Part shown: in pieces, positions 1-8,995 of the stretch
Position numbering within the stretch: position 1 is the stretch's first letter
Layout of the letters: each line of letters opens with the position of its first letter
Assembly: GCA_963803495.1 (NCBI GenBank)
Contig: CAWDMP010000002.1
Span: forward strand, 62,001 to 126,000
DNA length: 64,000 nucleotides
Source: Persicitalea sp963803495
Lineage (GTDB): Bacteria > Bacteroidota > Bacteroidia > Cytophagales > Spirosomataceae
Direction of reading: 5' to 3'
The notes under the pieces: model-generated
The model's input: the letters and a program-made list of their open reading frames with translations, nothing else
Databases searched by the model: none
Told to the model about the DNA's origin: nothing
Made by a program: the position numbers and the translations under genes

Positions 1-38
1 TCGGGGTGAATGGCGATCGCCAGAATATCTAATTTCAT
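1..38 (-). CDS. bshB1: Bacillithiol biosynthesis deacetylase BshB1 (5' end only)
   Basis: Only the first 12-13 codons are inside the window, reading off its left edge on the minus strand from an ATG at 38-36: MKLDILAIAIHPD. This matches the N-terminus of the Bacteroidota BshB1 family, in which the HPDD motif of the LmbE-like fold holds the zinc ligands. The family removes the acetyl group from GlcNAc-malate during synthesis of the thiol bacillithiol. The call rests on this short but characteristic start, so it is likely rather than certain. The gene lies 103 bp downstream of the M23 peptidase on the same strand. Confidence 0.7.
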   Translation of the reverse strand, partial: MKLDILAIAIHP

Positions 39-141
39 GTAAGGGGCTTTCGGCAGTCGGCTATTGGCTCTCGACCTTTTTTTAAAAATAGTTTTTAAAC
101 AATCAACATAGTGCATGCCGAAAGCGGATGGCCAACTGCGG

Positions 142-1225
142 CTACTTGACCCGCAATTTTTGGCCAATGCGCAGGGTGGAGCGCGTGGAAATGCGGTTCA
201 TTTTGGCGAGAGCAGACACACTCTGACCGTAGCGGCCCGCGATAGAAGTGAGCGTTTCGCCGGAGCGGACACGGTGCAGCATCGTGCGCACAAAAGTGGG
301 TTTGTCTCCGGCCTCGTACTCGCTCTTGGCTTTGGAGCCGCCACCGCGCAGGTAGTCCCACACTTGTGGGGTCAGCAAAAAGTGATCAGATCGTATCTGA
401 TGGCTTTCCCAGTCGAATATGTACTTGGAATCGAAAGGGTTGCCCTCGTAGCGGTTTTCGTAGTGCAAGTGGGAGCCTGAGCTACGGCCGGTACTACCGC
501 CCAAGCCGATGATGTCGCCGGCTTTTACGATTTGCCCCGACTCCACCAACGGCTTCGACATGTGTCCGTAGAGTGTCTCGAGGCCATTGTAATGACGTAC
601 CATCACGTAGCGCCCGTAGCCGCTGCCGTCCCAGCCCACGATGCGGATGATGCCGTCGTAGGTGGAGTAGATCGGATCGCCGGTTTCGAGGTCGATGTCG
701 GTGCCGGTGTGGCGGCGGTTCCAGCGGAAGCCGAAGTTGGAGGTAACCCGCGGCGCTTCGACCGGCGTGTTCCAGAAACGGTTTTCGGCCGGGTCGAAGA
801 GCTTCAGATCGACGGTCTCGTCAAATTCCGTGGCATCCATGCTGTACGGGTTGATCGTGTTGGGGTCCCAGATGACGAAATACTCGGCGATTTTGACCCA
901 TTCGTCGCCGATTTGCATCGAATCGACTACCTCCACCAGTTCAGTTTCGCCCTCGTCGATGGTACTCGTGTCTTCTGCTACCACCACGTTGAGTGGTTTG
1001 ACGGGCTCGAACTGACTCTGAAACTTGATCGTGGAGGTCTCGATTTTAAATTCAGCTTCCGGTTCGCGCTGGGGTTCGATGACTGGGAAGTTCGGGTTGA
1101 CGCTGTTGGCCTTGTTTTGGTTGATCTTAGGGTTTTTCTTGAATTTACCCCGTTCCTGGGCCAGCGCCTGGGTCGCGAATGCACCCCACGCTCCAAAGTA
1201 CCAGGACGATGAAGTATTTTTTCAT
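142..1225 (-). CDS. M23 family metallopeptidase with C-terminal LysM domain (frameshifted near the signal peptide)
   Basis: Predicted secreted murein endopeptidase. The M23 domain shows the first zinc ligands in RRHTGTDIDLETGDPI and the second motif SGSHLHYENRY. The last ~45 residues form a LysM peptidoglycan-binding domain (HRVRSGETLTSIAGRYG to LRIGQKLRVK). A naive reading starts at a GTG at 987, but the frame stays open upstream and encodes a secretion cleavage region (GAFATQALAQ). A signal-peptide start MKKYFIVLVL with ATG at 1225-1223 lies one base out of frame with it. The two join cleanly if one base is removed from the CCCC run near 1185-1188, so I take the gene to start at 1225 and to carry a one-base frameshift, probably a sequencing error. 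It follows trxB on the same strand, separated by a hairpin terminator. Confidence 0.85.
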
Positions 1226-1234
1226 ATATGTATC

Positions 1235-1272
1235 TTAAAAAGAAGAGGAAGAGGTTGCCCCTTCCTCTTCCT
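1235..1272 (-). terminator. Rho-independent terminator after trxB
   Basis: The plus-strand arms AGGAAGAGG (1246-1254) and CCTCTTCCT (1264-1272) are perfect inverted complements with a 9-nt loop. Read on the minus strand, the hairpin is followed by a run of five T. It lies in the 56-bp gap between the trxB stop and the M23 peptidase start. Confidence 0.7.
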
Positions 1273-1281
1273 GAGTTTCCA

Positions 1282-2238
1282 CTAAACCATTACCTCCTCG
1301 GCCATCGTTTCGACTTCGGCCAGATACCGCTCGGCGTCCAGTGCCGCCATGCAGCCCGTGCCCGCCGCCGTGACCGCCTGCCGGTATACGACATCCTGGG
1401 CGTCGCCACAGGCAAACACGCCTTCGACGTTGGTGTGGGCGGTGCCTTTGACGGTTTGAATATATCCAGCGGCGTCCATGTCGAGGTAGCCTTTAAAAAT
1501 ATCGGTATTGGGTTTGTGGCCGATTGCGACAAAGAATCCGGTCGCGATGAGCGTCGACTCTTCGCCGGTTTGGTTGTTTTTTACTTTCACTGCTTCAAGT
1601 CCTTCTTCTCCAATCAGTTCCACCGTTTCGGTGTTCCACATCATCTCGACGTTTTCCAGCGACAGCAACCGCTTCTGCATGATGACGGAAGCGCGCATCT
1701 CGTCGCGCCGCACCAGTACCGTCACTTTACGGCATAGCTTGGAAAGGTAGCTGGCTTCTTCGGCGGCGGTGTCGCCCGCACCTACCACGACCACATCCTG
1801 GCCCCGGAAGAAGAACCCGTCACATACCGCGCAGGCCGACACGCCCAGTCCGTTCAACCGTTCTTCACCGGGCAAACCCAGCCACTTGGCGCTGGCGCCG
1901 GTGGAAATAATGACGGCTTTGGCTTCGATGACAGCGTCGTCGTCGATGGTGACCTTGTGCTGGCCTTCCGCGAAATCCACCGCCGTGGCCATGCCGTAGC
2001 GCACATCGGTACCGAAACGTTTGGCCTGCTTCTCGAAATTAAGCATCATCTCGGGCCCGGTGATTCCGTCAGGGTAGCCGGGGTAGTTTTCGACGTCGGT
2101 CGTGATGGTAAGCTGTCCGCCCGGCTGGGGGCCGGTGTAGAGCACTGGTTTCAAGCCCGCCCTGGAAGCATAAATGGCGGCGGTATAGCCCGCGGGTCCC
2201 GATCCGATAATCAGGCAATCTATTTTTTCGTTACTCAT
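1282..2238 (-). CDS. trxB: Thioredoxin-disulfide reductase
   Basis: Flavoprotein that passes electrons from NADPH to thioredoxin in the cytoplasm. From the ATG at 2238 the product is 318 aa, the usual TrxB length. The reading frame is open upstream, but MSNEKIDCLIIGSGPAGYTA is the canonical family start, so the earlier in-frame methionines are rejected. The FAD-binding GSGPAG motif is near residues 13-18, the redox-active CAVC is at C136/C139, and the NADPH-binding GAGDTAAEEA is near residues 153-162. The C-terminal FAD motif is GVFACGDAQD. It is the second-to-last gene of a minus-strand run. No defect is visible. Confidence 0.96.
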   Translation of the reverse strand: MSNEKIDCLIIGSGPAGYTAAIYASRAGLKPVLYTGPQPGGQLTITTDVENYPGYPDGITGPEMMLNFEKQAKRFGTDVRYGMATAVDFAEGQHKVTIDDDAVIEAKAVIISTGASAKWLGLPGEERLNGLGVSACAVCDGFFFRGQDVVVVGAGDTAAEEASYLSKLCRKVTVLVRRDEMRASVIMQKRLLSLENVEMMWNTETVELIGEEGLEAVKVKNNQTGEESTLIATGFFVAIGHKPNTDIFKGYLDMDAAGYIQTVKGTAHTNVEGVFACGDAQDVVYRQAVTAAGTGCMAALDAERYLAEVETMAEEVMV

Positions 2239-2388
2239 GTCTATCTGGTTGAAAGTTGGAAGTTGAGGATGGGACATGCTCAACGTACGGCGCGTCGGTT
2301 CTGCCTTCACCCGGCTTTATGTTTAAGTTAAAGTAAACAGAAGGACGCTTGCAAAAGTGCGAAATTTCGTGTTAAAAGGCAAGGTACC

Positions 2389-4290
2389 TCACTTGATTCG
2401 CCACTCGATGCGGCGGTTGAGACGGCGGTTTTCGTCGCTGTCGTTGGGTACCTTGGGATTACGCTCGCCGTACCCCACCGCACTGAAACGGCCCGCCGGT
2501 ACGCCCGCGCCGGCCAGGTAGTCGGCCACGCTCTGGGCCCGGCGGCGCGACAGTTCAAGATTTTCCTTCTCGCCGCCAACATCGTCGGTATGGCCCGCAA
2601 TTTCGATACCGAGTTTGGGATTGTTTTTCAGGAACAGCACCAGTTTCTGCAATTCCACCTTCGACTTGTCGTCGAGGGCGTAGGCACCCGTGGCAAAAAA
2701 GATGTTGTTCAGTACTTCCACCCGGTCTTTTTCGGCGCGTTCGAGCGGGATGTCGAGTTGCAGTGAGGGCGTGGAGTCGCTGGCGACGAACGTCAGGCTT
2801 TTGAACAGGTACCCCTCGCTGACGACATAGAGAGCGTGCTCACTTCGCTGGGCGAGCACGGCGAGGTACTGCCCGGTACCTGCCTCAGTCGAGAAAGTCG
2901 ACACACGCTGCTGGCTTTTCAGATCGTACAGCTCCAGCGTGGCCGACAGCGGCGCTTTGGTCCGTTGGTCGTACACGCGGCCTTTCAGGTAGTGGGCCGG
3001 CACAAATAATTTTTGGAGCGTGTCGGGAATCGTAAAGCTGTACAGCAGCGCCCGCCGGCCGTCCGGGGTGGGTTGGTCGTCGGTGTAGTAGGCCGTTTTG
3101 CCCTCCGACGAGATGTACATTCCCACCTGGTCGGCCACGGTATTGATCGGGTACCCCAGGTTGACGGGCTCGCTCCAGGTGGTGTCGACTTGCTGGCTGA
3201 AGAAAAGATCGAAGCCGCCCATGCCCGGCAGCCCGTTGGTAGCATAGAAAAGCGTGCGGCCATTGGCATGAATGAAGGGCGCGTTCTCCTCATCGGGGGT
3301 ATTGACGGGTCGGCCCAGATTGACGGGCACCTGCCAGTTCCCCACACTATCGCGCACCGATTTCCAGATATCGGCCTTGCCTACCCCACCGGACCGATCG
3401 CTGGTGAAGTACAGTACGCTACCATCGGCAGAGAGCGAGGGCTGCGACTCCCAGTCGGGCGTATTGACGACGTCGCCCATATTCCGCGGAGCCAACCATT
3501 CCTTACCTTCTTTGCGGCTGATGTACAGGTCGCAGCCGCCGTAGCCGTCGCGGCGGCTGCAAGCGGTGAACACCAGCGTGCGCCCATCGGCCGAAATGGT
3601 GCAGGTACCCTCGTTGTTGATCGAGTTGATGTTTTTGGAAAGCTCCTCGGGTACGTCCCAGCCGTTTTTGGTTCGGTGGGTGATGTACATATTCTCGTCG
3701 CGCTCGGGCGTAAGGCCCGTAAAAATGAGCGTCTCGTTGTCGGCCGTCAGGACAGGAAAAAACTGAGCTTTGCGCACATTGACCGTATCACCCAGCGATC
3801 GCTTGTCGATTTTCAAAGGATTTTGCAGAGCCTTCCTAGCGAATTCTGTCGAGGCGATCCATTTCCGCGTGACGAGGGCCAGGTTGGAGCGCTCCGGGTA
3901 GAAAGCCAACGCCTTCCTAAGGTAGGTGGCCGCCGAATCGTACTGCATCCGCTGGAAGGTATCGCGGCCCAGCCACTGGTAGGCCGGGGCCATCTCGCTG
4001 TTGTCGGGCAAGAGCGCCACCGCTTTGGCGTAGTGAACACGCACCAGCGCGCCCTGCCGCCGAAAATCGTAGAGTTGCCCCAGCCGGAGGTGGGCGTCGG
4101 CAAGGTCGGGTACTTGTTGCACCAGTTTTTGGTAAAGCGGCAGAGCGGCTTCCATCTGCCGGGCGTTCCAGGCCTTCTGAGCGGCTTCGTAGAGTTGGCG
4201 GTCACGGCGCGACAGATTTCCCTCTTGCGCCCGGGATATTTTGCAAGAACTGAGAAAAACCAAAAACGCGAAACAGATGATGCGGCTCAT
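2389..4290 (-). CDS. TPR / PD40 beta-propeller / OmpA-domain outer-membrane lipoprotein
   Basis: 633-aa envelope protein. It starts with a lipoprotein-type signal (FLVFLSSC, lipobox cysteine near residue 16). A TPR-like stretch lies at ~30-150. PD40/WD40-like repeats run over ~160-420 (for example LYFTSDRSGGVGKADIW, LFYATNGLPGMGGFDLFF). A carboxypeptidase-regulatory-like segment is at ~435-520, and a C-terminal OmpA peptidoglycan-binding domain includes IEIAGHTDDVGGEKENLELSR-type sequence ending in NRRIEWRIK. This architecture is common in Bacteroidota, where such proteins anchor the outer membrane to peptidoglycan and are often encoded near type IX secretion or gliding genes. None of those genes is visible here. 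Its ATG overlaps the queE stop by one base (TGATG), implying translational coupling. Confidence 0.88.
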   Translation of the reverse strand: MSRIICFAFLVFLSSCKISRAQEGNLSRRDRQLYEAAQKAWNARQMEAALPLYQKLVQQVPDLADAHLRLGQLYDFRRQGALVRVHYAKAVALLPDNSEMAPAYQWLGRDTFQRMQYDSAATYLRKALAFYPERSNLALVTRKWIASTEFARKALQNPLKIDKRSLGDTVNVRKAQFFPVLTADNETLIFTGLTPERDENMYITHRTKNGWDVPEELSKNINSINNEGTCTISADGRTLVFTACSRRDGYGGCDLYISRKEGKEWLAPRNMGDVVNTPDWESQPSLSADGSVLYFTSDRSGGVGKADIWKSVRDSVGNWQVPVNLGRPVNTPDEENAPFIHANGRTLFYATNGLPGMGGFDLFFSQQVDTTWSEPVNLGYPINTVADQVGMYISSEGKTAYYTDDQPTPDGRRALLYSFTIPDTLQKLFVPAHYLKGRVYDQRTKAPLSATLELYDLKSQQRVSTFSTEAGTGQYLAVLAQRSEHALYVVSEGYLFKSLTFVASDSTPSLQLDIPLERAEKDRVEVLNNIFFATGAYALDDKSKVELQKLVLFLKNNPKLGIEIAGHTDDVGGEKENLELSRRRAQSVADYLAGAGVPAGRFSAVGYGERNPKVPNDSDENRRLNRRIEWRIK

Positions 4291-4928
4291 CAGGGGATAT
4301 TCATGAATTTATGGGTTTGTAACGAGATTTGCCAACGCGGATTGTCTTTGACGTAGTCGATGATTTGCGGCAGCATTCGCTCGTGGCGGCTCCATTCGGG
4401 TTGCAGGAGTAGTTTGCAGTTGGGACCCACCCGCGCGGCGTGCTGCTCGGCGAAGGCAAAGTCGCTTTGGTTGAAGACAATCACTTTAAGCTCATCGGCG
4501 GCGGGGTAGATTTCGGAAAGCGGCGCTTTGAATTTCTTGGGCGAAAAGCAAATCCAGTCCCAATGCCCCGACAGCGGGTACGCCCCGGAGGTTTCAATGT
4601 TGGTCTTGAAGCCCACGTTATGCAGGGCACTCGTCAGGGCATCGAGTGGGTACATGAGTGGCTCGCCCCCCGTAATTACCGCCAGGCGCCCCGGATAAGA
4701 CATTGCGCCCCGCACAATTGTCTCGATCGACGTGAGGGGGTGCGCATCGGCGTCCCAGGACTCCTTCACATCGCACCACGGACAGCCCACATCGCAGCCC
4801 CCCAACCGGATGAAATAGGCCGCTTTGCCACTGTGCGCGCCCTCACCCTGCAGGGTGTAAAATGCCTCCATCACCGGCAACGCCGTCGTTGCCACCTGTA
4901 CAAACTCTTCTTCGATAATCGTATTCAT
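4290..4928 (-). CDS. queE: 7-carboxy-7-deazaguanine synthase (radical SAM)
   Basis: 212-aa radical-SAM enzyme of the queuosine/7-deazaguanine pathway. It converts 6-carboxytetrahydropterin to 7-carboxy-7-deazaguanine. The cluster motif CX3CX2C is C45-DVG-C49-PW-C52, preceded by the family signature FYTLQGEGAHSGKAAYFIRL. The downstream TGGEPLMYP is the SAM-binding GGE motif. The start at 4928 gives a short N-terminal extension (MNTIIEEEFVQV); a later start at M20 is conceivable. It is the first gene of the minus-strand run and is translationally coupled to the OmpA-domain gene. No queC or queD is present in the window. Confidence 0.93.
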   Translation of the reverse strand: MNTIIEEEFVQVATTALPVMEAFYTLQGEGAHSGKAAYFIRLGGCDVGCPWCDVKESWDADAHPLTSIETIVRGAMSYPGRLAVITGGEPLMYPLDALTSALHNVGFKTNIETSGAYPLSGHWDWICFSPKKFKAPLSEIYPAADELKVIVFNQSDFAFAEQHAARVGPNCKLLLQPEWSRHERMLPQIIDYVKDNPRWQISLQTHKFMNIP

Positions 4929-4990
4929 ATATATGAAAGGACTTCACCTCTAAACCAAACCAACCCAAGGGAGGTTCTAAATATAATTTT

Positions 4991-5090
4991 GAATGAGTGA
5001 TTGAGTGAATGAGTGAATAGATTTTTCTCATCTCTCAATCTTACTAATGCGTAAGCAATATTCATTCATTCTATCATTCACTCAGTCACC
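4991..5090. repeat. Facing arrays of GAATGAGT/ACTCATTC-like units
   Basis: In the divergent gap between queE and the MpaB-like gene, a left arm (4991-5020) built from GAGTGAATGAGT-like units faces a right arm (5061-5090) built from their complement (ATTCATTC, CATTCACTC). The arms are imperfect and about 40 bp apart, so the transcript could fold into a long stem. The same layout with different units recurs at other gaps in this window. Confidence 0.6.
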
Positions 5091-5099
5091 ATTGACTTC

Positions 5100-6221
5100 A
5101 TGCGCAAAGATATAATTACCGGTCGTAGCTACCCCGATAAGATGCTCGAAACGTTCCGCCACGTGGGCGATCCGGCGGCGGATGCGGTCATCGCGGCGGT
5201 GGCAGCCGAAGGCGGACATGAGGCGGTCGGACCACTCATGAAATTCCTGACCGACTACGAAGATTTTGGTTTTGAAGGGAAATCTAACGCTGTTCAGAAA
5301 TTTATCGGTAGCCAAGTTATCTTCCCTAATTTTACTGACCGTCAGCTGTTTGACGCGGGTATTGTCTTCTTTTGGAAGCACTATCAGGTTATTTCGCTTT
5401 TACTGGGTACTTACTCCCTTCCCTATTGTTATGCCGGGGCCAATGGTGCGCAGGTACTCTGGATTTCGGAACGAATCCGGCACAATACCTTCCAGCGTCT
5501 GGAAGAAACCGGGGCGTTTGTTTTTGGCGTGATGCAGGAACGCGATTGGGACAACGGTGTCAATTTTCAGCGCGTCGCCAAGATCAGATTATTGCACGCG
5601 GCCATTCGCTGGTACACGCTTAGCGGCGGGCGCTGGGACGACGCCTGGGGCCACCCGATTTGTCAGGAAGACATGGCGGCTACCAATCTTTCTTTCTCCT
5701 ACATTGCCATCAAGGGATTCAGAAAACTGGGTATCTCCCTCTCGAAGGAGGATGAGGAAGCGTACCTGCACCTCTGGAATGTCATTGGCTATCTGCTGGG
5801 TGTCGATCCCGAACTTTTACCAACCAATATGCTGGAAGCCTTTCGCATCGAGAAAGGCATCGCGACCCGGCAGTTCACAGCCTCGGAAGCAGGCCAGGGA
5901 CTGACACTCGCTTTGCTTCGAGCCATCGAAAAACAGATCGGCTCTCCTAGCTTGCAAAATCTGCCCGCCGCCCAGATGCGGTTCTTCCTGGGCGAAGAGA
6001 CCGCCGATATGCTCGCGGTACCGAAAGTAGACTGGGAAGAGCGTTTCGTTAAACTGGCTTTATCGAGCCCGATCGTCCCAAAAATCCTGTCAAACCAACG
6101 ACCCAAAAACTCCCCTACGTTGACGAAGTACTTTCGACTGAATGTGGTACGGGCCGCACCACAAGGGCAAAATCTATTCCCCAAACGTCTTTTCCTGCAA
6201 CCGGATAAGCGGCGGGCGTAA
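5100..6221 (+). CDS. Oxygenase MpaB family protein (DUF2236, latex-clearing-protein-like)
   Basis: 373-aa protein resembling the MpaB/rubber-oxygenase (DUF2236) superfamily, whose characterised members are heme b oxygenases. Visible family-like elements are a polar start (MRKDIITGRSYPDKMLETF), a GTYSLPYCYAGANGAQVLW block, repeated helices, the RHNTFQRLEETGAFVFGVM block and LSFSYIAIKGFRKLGI. The substrate cannot be inferred. No signal peptide is evident. The ATG at 5100 directly follows an intergenic repeat. The 3' end overlaps the convergent histidine-phosphatase gene by 48 bp. Confidence 0.75.
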   Translation: MRKDIITGRSYPDKMLETFRHVGDPAADAVIAAVAAEGGHEAVGPLMKFLTDYEDFGFEGKSNAVQKFIGSQVIFPNFTDRQLFDAGIVFFWKHYQVISLLLGTYSLPYCYAGANGAQVLWISERIRHNTFQRLEETGAFVFGVMQERDWDNGVNFQRVAKIRLLHAAIRWYTLSGGRWDDAWGHPICQEDMAATNLSFSYIAIKGFRKLGISLSKEDEEAYLHLWNVIGYLLGVDPELLPTNMLEAFRIEKGIATRQFTASEAGQGLTLALLRAIEKQIGSPSLQNLPAAQMRFFLGEETADMLAVPKVDWEERFVKLALSSPIVPKILSNQRPKNSPTLTKYFRLNVVRAAPQGQNLFPKRLFLQPDKRRA

Positions 6222-6716
6222 AAAGCGCTTTTGTACTGTCACCACGAACAGATTATCGTATTCGTCGTCGGGTATCGTCTTTTTGGGGTGGGTCACGGGC
6301 AATTGGTTCAAAAGCGGCAGCAGCGTGTTGCTGTGTCCCACCACCAGCGCATTGCCGCGTAGCCTGACCAGTCGCCGCGCCACCTGCCAGGAGGTGTCGG
6401 GTTTGTAGGAGTTTATTTCAAGACCAAGCGCTTCCGCCAGTGGCTGGGCCGTTGCTTGGGTTCGGCGGGTATCGGTGGAGTAGAGGTACTCGATCGCTTT
6501 ATCGCGTAGGGTGTCCCGTAGATCCAGGGCGCGTTTCCGGCCGATTTCGGTCAACGGTGGGTCGTTGGCGGGCGTGGTGGCTTTTTCAGCGTGCCGTACC
6601 AGATACAGGGTATGGCTCGAGCAGCTCGATAGTAGCGCTGAAATAGTTACCAAGGCAATCAGCCAACCCAAGTTTCTCTGCTTACCTTTACCTTTGTCCA
6701 TTCTATTGAAGTGCAC
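6174..6716 (-). CDS. Histidine phosphatase family lipoprotein (SixA-like)
   Basis: 180-aa predicted lipoprotein. A charged start is followed by a hydrophobic segment ending in the lipobox-like LLSSC. The phosphatase core opens with the RHG-type catalytic motif LYLVRHAEKA. It continues with LYSTDTRRTQATAQPLAE, holding the second conserved arginine, and VVGHSNTLLPLLNQL, holding the second catalytic histidine. The function is inferred as a periplasmic or outer-membrane-anchored phosphatase of unknown substrate. It converges on, and overlaps, the MpaB-like gene. A cytoplasmic SixA relative lies at 33.6 kb. Confidence 0.85.
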   Translation of the reverse strand: MHFNRMDKGKGKQRNLGWLIALVTISALLSSCSSHTLYLVRHAEKATTPANDPPLTEIGRKRALDLRDTLRDKAIEYLYSTDTRRTQATAQPLAEALGLEINSYKPDTSWQVARRLVRLRGNALVVGHSNTLLPLLNQLPVTHPKKTIPDDEYDNLFVVTVQKRFLRPPLIRLQEKTFGE

Positions 6717-6788
6717 TTTAACGTCTTTTTAGTGTTAAAGGGGCAAATCTAGCTAAATATAAAGGAAGCTCATTCGCGCTCCTTCCTT

Positions 6789-8135
6789 ATGAACACCCCA
6801 CTCATTCAACAACAAGACCCTATTTGTGCGCTCGCTACGGCCTCGGGCGTTGGCGCGATTGCCGTCGTCCGGGTATCGGGCGTGGGTACCATTGCGCTGG
6901 TCGACCGCCTTTTCAAGGGCAAAGATTTAACCGAGGCTCCCAGCCACACGGTTCATTTCGGTACCATTGGGCAAGATCATGCCATCATCGACGAAGTACT
7001 CGTTACTGTTTTCTGCTCGCCGCATTCGTTTACCAAGGAGGATTCCGTCGAGATTTCCTGCCACGGCTCCGACTACATCGTGCGGCAGATTTTAAAGGTA
7101 CTCGTGCGCGGGGGGGCCAGGATTGCCCGACCCGGCGAATTCACGCAGCGCGCCTTTTTGAACGGCCAATTTGACTTAGTTCAAGCCGAAGCCGTCGCCG
7201 ACCTCATTGCCGCCGACTCGGCCGCCAGCCACAAAACCGCCCTGACCCAGCTCAGGGGTGGTTTCTCGCGCCAACTACAAGCCCTGCGGGAGGAATTGAT
7301 TCATTTTGCCTCGTTGGTAGAATTGGAGCTCGATTTTGGCGAGGAGGACGTGGAATTCGCCCAACGCGACGATCTGCGGACTTTAATTGAGAATCTGCAA
7401 AGTACCATTCGCCCCCTCATCGACTCGTTCGACTACGGTAACGCGCTCAAAGACGGCGTACCGGTCGCCATCATCGGGGCGCCCAATGTGGGCAAGTCCA
7501 CGCTGCTCAACGCCCTGTTCAACGAAGAAAAAGCCATCGTGACCGCCATCCCCGGTACCACCCGCGATGTGATCGAGGACACGCTGGTGTTGGAAGGCCT
7601 CAAATTTCGCTTCATCGACACCGCTGGTATCCGCCAAACTGAGGACCTCGTGGAATCCATGGGCATCGAGCGCTCACGCAGAGCGATGGACAAAGCGGAT
7701 GTGGTCCTGATGCTGTTTGATAGTCAGGAAACGCGGGAAGAAGCCGAAGCGCTGGTGGCGGCGCTGCCGGAGGAAAAAAAGGTGATTTGGGTGAGGAATA
7801 AGGTGGATATGGGGGGTGAGGCGAACGGTAGTGGAATACCCATTTCCGCCAAAACCCAATCCGGCCTAGACTTGCTCAAATCGACCCTGATCGCCCAAAT
7901 CCAAACCCGTGCCGCCCAGGACACCGTCGTGACCAACCTGCGCCATTACGAGCACCTGGTCAAAACCTCGGAGGCACTCGATGAAGTACTCACTGGCCTG
8001 GATACCGGCATCACGGGCGATTTTCTGGCTCAGGATATTCGGCTGTCGCTGTACCACCTGGGCGAAATCACGGGAACCATCGTGTCGGACGACTTGCTCG
8101 CCAATATTTTTTCCAAATTTTGTATTGGTAAATAA
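6789..8135 (+). CDS. mnmE: tRNA uridine-5-carboxymethylaminomethyl(34) synthesis GTPase MnmE
   Basis: 448-aa GTPase that, together with MnmG, installs the cmnm5 group at wobble U34 of several tRNAs. The N-terminal tetrahydrofolate-binding domain begins DPICALATASGVGAIAVVRVSG. The G domain is inserted in the helical domain, with P-loop GAPNVGKST at ~230-238, DTAG at 277-280 and NKVD near residue 337. The C-terminal CIGK, whose cysteine is essential in the family, is intact. The length is typical. A 36-bp gap separates it from the following SGNH hydrolase. Confidence 0.97.
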   Translation: MNTPLIQQQDPICALATASGVGAIAVVRVSGVGTIALVDRLFKGKDLTEAPSHTVHFGTIGQDHAIIDEVLVTVFCSPHSFTKEDSVEISCHGSDYIVRQILKVLVRGGARIARPGEFTQRAFLNGQFDLVQAEAVADLIAADSAASHKTALTQLRGGFSRQLQALREELIHFASLVELELDFGEEDVEFAQRDDLRTLIENLQSTIRPLIDSFDYGNALKDGVPVAIIGAPNVGKSTLLNALFNEEKAIVTAIPGTTRDVIEDTLVLEGLKFRFIDTAGIRQTEDLVESMGIERSRRAMDKADVVLMLFDSQETREEAEALVAALPEEKKVIWVRNKVDMGGEANGSGIPISAKTQSGLDLLKSTLIAQIQTRAAQDTVVTNLRHYEHLVKTSEALDEVLTGLDTGITGDFLAQDIRLSLYHLGEITGTIVSDDLLANIFSKFCIGK

Positions 8136-8171
8136 AGTACTCGATTTCAACATTTTCAAACCGCTCTTCGC

Positions 8172-8995
8172 ATGAAAAAACTTCTCTGCTTCGCGCTTTT
8201 GCTCTTGCTGTGCCTGGGAAGTGCGCCTCGAAAAACGCAATGGCTGGCCCTGGGCGATTCCATAACCTACCTCAATGACCATCCCGACCAAACCGGCAAC
8301 CGGCTGACCAAAGGTTACCTGACGTTGCTGACCGAGCAAAACCCCAAGCTCGACTACATCAATAAAGGATTTAACGGTTGGTCGGCGGTTAAGATCGCCC
8401 AAAATATCGACTCGCTCGGGTTGACCAAAGCCGATGTGTACACCGTGTTTTTGGGTACCAACGACTGGTGGCAGGGAAAGCCGGTGGGAGGTGGAGGATT
8501 ACAAACGGAAAAGGGTAGCAAGACCGTGTTTGGTTCTTTCAGGATCATTATCTCCAAGATACGGGAACTTAACCCAAGGCTGAAATCATCATGATTACGC
8601 CTATGCAACGGGGTGATTTTGTTTCGCTGGGATAATTTTAAAAACACTGCCTACGGTTCGTACAAACCCAAAAACGGACAGCGATTGGAAGAATTTGCGA
8701 ATGCCGTACGACTATCGGCCAGCTGGAAGGGACTGGTCGTGGTCGATTTGTACCACAATAGCGGCATCACGCCCGGCAATGTGTTCACTTCAAACGATTG
8801 CGCGAACCCGGCACCAACCTATACCGCAATTTACCCATACCCCGACTACACAAAATACCCTTCGACCCGGAAAAAGACGAATATCCTTATCCTTCCGATG
8901 CCATAAGCATGACCTTCGACGGCCTGCACCCTTCCGACGAAGGCAACGAAATCATCGCAAGGATGGTGCAAGCCAAATGGAAAGGCTTCCGATGA
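8172..8995 (+). pseudogene. SGNH/GDSL hydrolase, broken by several frameshifts
   Basis: The pieces of a GDSL-type esterase/lipase lie in three frames. The first has a signal peptide (MKKLLCFALLLLLCLG) and block I ALGDSITY, then FLGTNDWW (block III). The second continues as NGQRLEEFANAVR and VVDLYHNSGITPGN. The third carries the catalytic block V, DGLHPSDEGNEI. Frame changes are needed near 8585-8625 and near 8800. All catalytic blocks are present, so sequencing error is at least as likely as gene decay. The stop overlaps the start of the next gene (ATGA). The substrate is unknown; members of the family include secreted esterases and acetylesterases. Confidence 0.8.

Noticed and set aside
3013..4356. 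Long plus-strand open frame (447 codons) opposite the OmpA-domain gene
   Set aside because: It is an antisense shadow: the minus-strand frame shows a lipobox, PD40 repeats and an OmpA domain, while the plus-strand translation has no recognisable motif and crosses the queE end.
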